From the NCBI GenBank assembly GCA_038525605.1, contig JBCBHL010000052.1:1-27047 (forward strand): 27,047 nucleotides of DNA, read 5' to 3'. The stretch is from JANSWY01 sp038525605. Its GTDB lineage: Bacteria; Bacteroidota; Bacteroidia; Cytophagales; Cyclobacteriaceae. Under the pieces are notes generated by a model. The model made no database searches. It was not told the DNA's origin and was given only the letters and a program-made list of their open reading frames with translations. The number at the start of each line of letters is the position of its first letter. Position 1 is the stretch's first letter. Both the position numbers and the translations under genes were made by a program. This document shows, in pieces, positions 26,401 through 27,047 of this stretch.

Positions 26401-26785
26401 CAGCAGGAGGGTCTGGCAGATTTGCCACCTGAAGATTAAAAGAACTCCAAATTTGTTCGGTAAGCTTATTACTGGCAGGAGCGGCAACATTTGCTCCGTC
26501 GATTAAGCTTGATTTTTTGATTCCCTGATAGAAAAAGTATCCAATTTTAGGGAAGTTTAAATCCGGCTGATTGAGAGGCCGTAGAATCAGGTTTACTGCA
26601 TCAGTAACTCCTGCAATCTCCTGTACTAAAACAATGCCATCGGTAACGGCAAAAGCTTTAGGGTCGGAGGTCGATGAAAACTCATTGCCAACATTGAAAT
26701 CATTGACATTTAAAGCTCCGAATGCCTGCGCAGCTGTTTGGCTGTTCAGTTTATCGGATTCGGTAAAGAAATAATAATCAGACAT
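23459..26785 (-). CDS. 1108-residue protein ending in a pyroglutamyl-peptidase (C15)-like domain with Cys-to-Ser change
   Basis: The start MSDYYFFTESDKLNSQTAAQ has no signal peptide. Residues 1-700 are a beta-rich region of unknown type ('FPKIGYFFYQGIKKSSLIDG', 'FVLRGLKLNREG', 'YNTGIEVFAEDD'). Residues 720-815 are helical. Residues 826-1108 align by motif with peptidase family C15: 'ILISGYDPF' (832-840), 'NPSGNIALAL' (858 on), 'FPVRY' (886-890), 'FSYGGTDYFNIDRFA' (929-943), 'SGGDYLSNEIYY' (about 1048-1059) and 'GHIHVGFL' (1075-1082). In C15 the triad is Glu, Cys, His. Here these positions are Asp940, Ser1054 and His1078, and the 24-residue Ser-His spacing equals the known C144-H168 spacing of the Bacillus enzyme. 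It is therefore either inactive or an altered hydrolase. It is the first gene of the block. Confidence 0.75.
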   Translation of the reverse strand: MSDYYFFTESDKLNSQTAAQAFGALNVNDFNVGNEFSSTSDPKAFAVTDGIVLVQEIAGVTDAVNLILRPLNQPDLNFPKIGYFFYQGIKKSSLIDGANVAAPASNKLTEQIWSSFNLQVANLPDPPAAPLADEALGTGYKSTATGSFMATNEDPLSDAFFNSEGALFPVFAGDHIGDFKGSAFGFTISFERIGFEPSFGEARKPNSVISFPALPTDATDLQIFTRKHEKEVILNYIDSTAFFGSFIAEGIQVFNGTEFVKKSGDQILDEVLNEHVNKSKIYLDIRNDYEDSFNYYLNYSDEVFVNLDPSANSYTAFNYYSNEWPILSLTDSDFATGNADKSFQLALPVGDNDRPAIYFKKRYVATAANDGPAPGSDRFSIVETEDDRNIVSETLETPRHSANNTVISNYYQFRYFRRFTTPSSEFTGLSNAKDSYLDNIFPLFDMRIPFTSGSDVDTKIYYDAAYIDKSNINETEFTANVGLSVDADTVNFIAYPQYYNTDEANSRDILPLSGEQSTAGDNFIDYFNKKIGNQTIERRTFVLPEGSQDYYSFALPDDEFDVASANDSVAVLNHDAPPIGKSYDLENTNIISLSNEQYTQLVNVKNAEFESPFRVVLGVTNVSFLTADSTESTTTFVLRGLKLNREGVLVKHEYNTGIEVFAEDDLFNWDEDRSINGPTALDYEERLHLTSSFGGEYLRQRNGSASSTFQHLYETVGSDLKAVVDAFTQDIAALDAASFQNQVQGIILTRGKELLDLARTNIRQTANSLFGKDGAFYLARLQMRKALKEHPEAVNVDEAVFNGYLETLEKITRGLHSSNLPDFTTHPTHIPILISGYDPFYSAFPYDVYFDPEFHVSNPSGNIALALNDEEIVQGSKKAIIKSAIFPVRYKEFNDGWIEDFFEPYINPTHPDFNSNINSGNPVKMVITFSYGGTDYFNIDRFASRFREPSNVGNNKKPGGVSPYLTNSDKDNKEFIETTLPFTDMYIANRVFLSQEARFEYTNGGVPTGRFRDIGSVSLSPLIDFPTIADYPAPGGVVADGLVARSGSGGDYLSNEIYYRVAFLRSVHNSGLKTGHIHVGFLRRDSQPDRSVMLSIIKDSIKQALTNL

Positions 26786-26846
26786 AGAGGTTATCTTCTA
26801 GTTTAATGTTTAAAAAACTTTTTCTCGCCTTTTGAGCGTATTTAAC

Positions 26847-26859
26847 CTGGTTCAACCAG
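26847..26859. promoter_or_regulatory. 13-base palindrome upstream of the operon's first gene
   Basis: CTGGTTCAACCAG has two perfect 6-base arms around one base, 62-74 bases upstream of the start of the 1108-residue gene. It may be an operator or a small leader hairpin. No convincing TTTG / TAnnTTTG promoter pair is placed around it, so the role is open. Confidence 0.25.
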
Positions 26860-26982
26860 AGTTTGATTGACGTTTACTTTGAAAAAAAGGAAATGCGATT
26901 GCAACGTAATTAGCAATTGAATTATCCGTAATTATATCCTGCTAACACTGAACTTTTTCAATGCCAGGGTAATGTTAGATCT

Positions 26983-27047
26983 GCTAAATAAAACTTATAG
27001 AAGAGCGCAATTCTAAGATAGCTCTTACTCCAATAGAATTATTTAGC
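26983..27047. repeat. Nested inverted repeats at the window edge
   Basis: GCTAAATAA (26983-26991) is the reverse complement of TTATTTAGC (27039-27047). Inside lie AATTCTA (27009-27015) paired with TAGAATT (27034-27040), and AAGAGC (27001-27006) paired with GCTCTT (27021-27026); these cannot all form at once. It may be the 3' end structure of a gene beyond the window or part of the operon leader. The repeat may extend past the edge. Confidence 0.3.

Noticed and set aside
26931..26961. TTGAAA and TATAAT-like boxes upstream of the first operon gene on the minus strand
   Set aside because: The spacing is 19 bases and the sequences follow the proteobacterial rather than the Bacteroidota promoter consensus, so the match may be chance.
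1..27047. CRISPR arrays, tRNA, rRNA, insertion sequences or integrase genes
   Set aside because: No regular direct-repeat array, cloverleaf, transposase motif or terminal inverted repeat pair was seen on either strand.

Overview
The window looks like a chromosomal segment of a marine-type member of the Bacteroidota, probably the Cytophagia. The evidence is the moderately low GC, AT-rich leaders instead of clear Shine-Dalgarno sites, a DUF6090-like membrane protein, a DUF6734-like glycosyltransferase-fold protein, a GNAT-YoaP fusion and a typical Bacteroidota lipobox. This placement rests on gene style only; there is no rRNA. All confident genes lie on the minus strand.

Left part (1-5860): ordinary accessory or housekeeping genes, each with its own gap. 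In window order these are a truncated VOC/glyoxalase-like protein with a perfect 17-bp palindrome in its leader, a short-LID adenylate kinase-like protein, a GNAT acetyltransferase fused to a YoaP thioredoxin-like domain, a signal-peptide protein of unknown function, a DUF6090-like single-span membrane protein, a short LOV-like PAS protein lacking the photoactive cysteine, and an aldo/keto reductase. One weak small ORF sits on the plus strand at 1928-2032.

Right part (6088-26785): a 20-kb co-directional block read right to left that ends at a strong intrinsic terminator (6088-6136). In transcription order it encodes: a 1108-residue protein ending in a pyroglutamyl-peptidase (C15)-like domain whose catalytic Cys is Ser; a 202-residue Sec-exported protein overlapping it by 4 bases; a decayed fragment that reads as the tail of an FN3-like protein; a 723-residue protein ending in a LAS-type (M15/hedgehog-like) metallopeptidase motif set; a 456-residue lipoprotein; a 2022-residue protein with a DUF6603-like middle and a tandem YegP/DUF1508-like pair; a 294-residue DUF6734-like glycosyltransferase-fold protein; and a 1919-residue protein with propeller-like N-terminal repeats and FN3-like C-terminal domains.

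The four large proteins have no visible Sec signal or T9SS C-terminal sorting domain, yet are built of beta-rich, surface-like modules, and their neighbours are a lipoprotein and a Sec-exported protein. This is the most unusual system in the window. It could be a set of proteins delivered by a dedicated machine encoded elsewhere (a contractile injection system is one hypothesis) or a large intracellular assembly. No sheath, tube, baseplate or ATPase gene is in the window, so its function is open.
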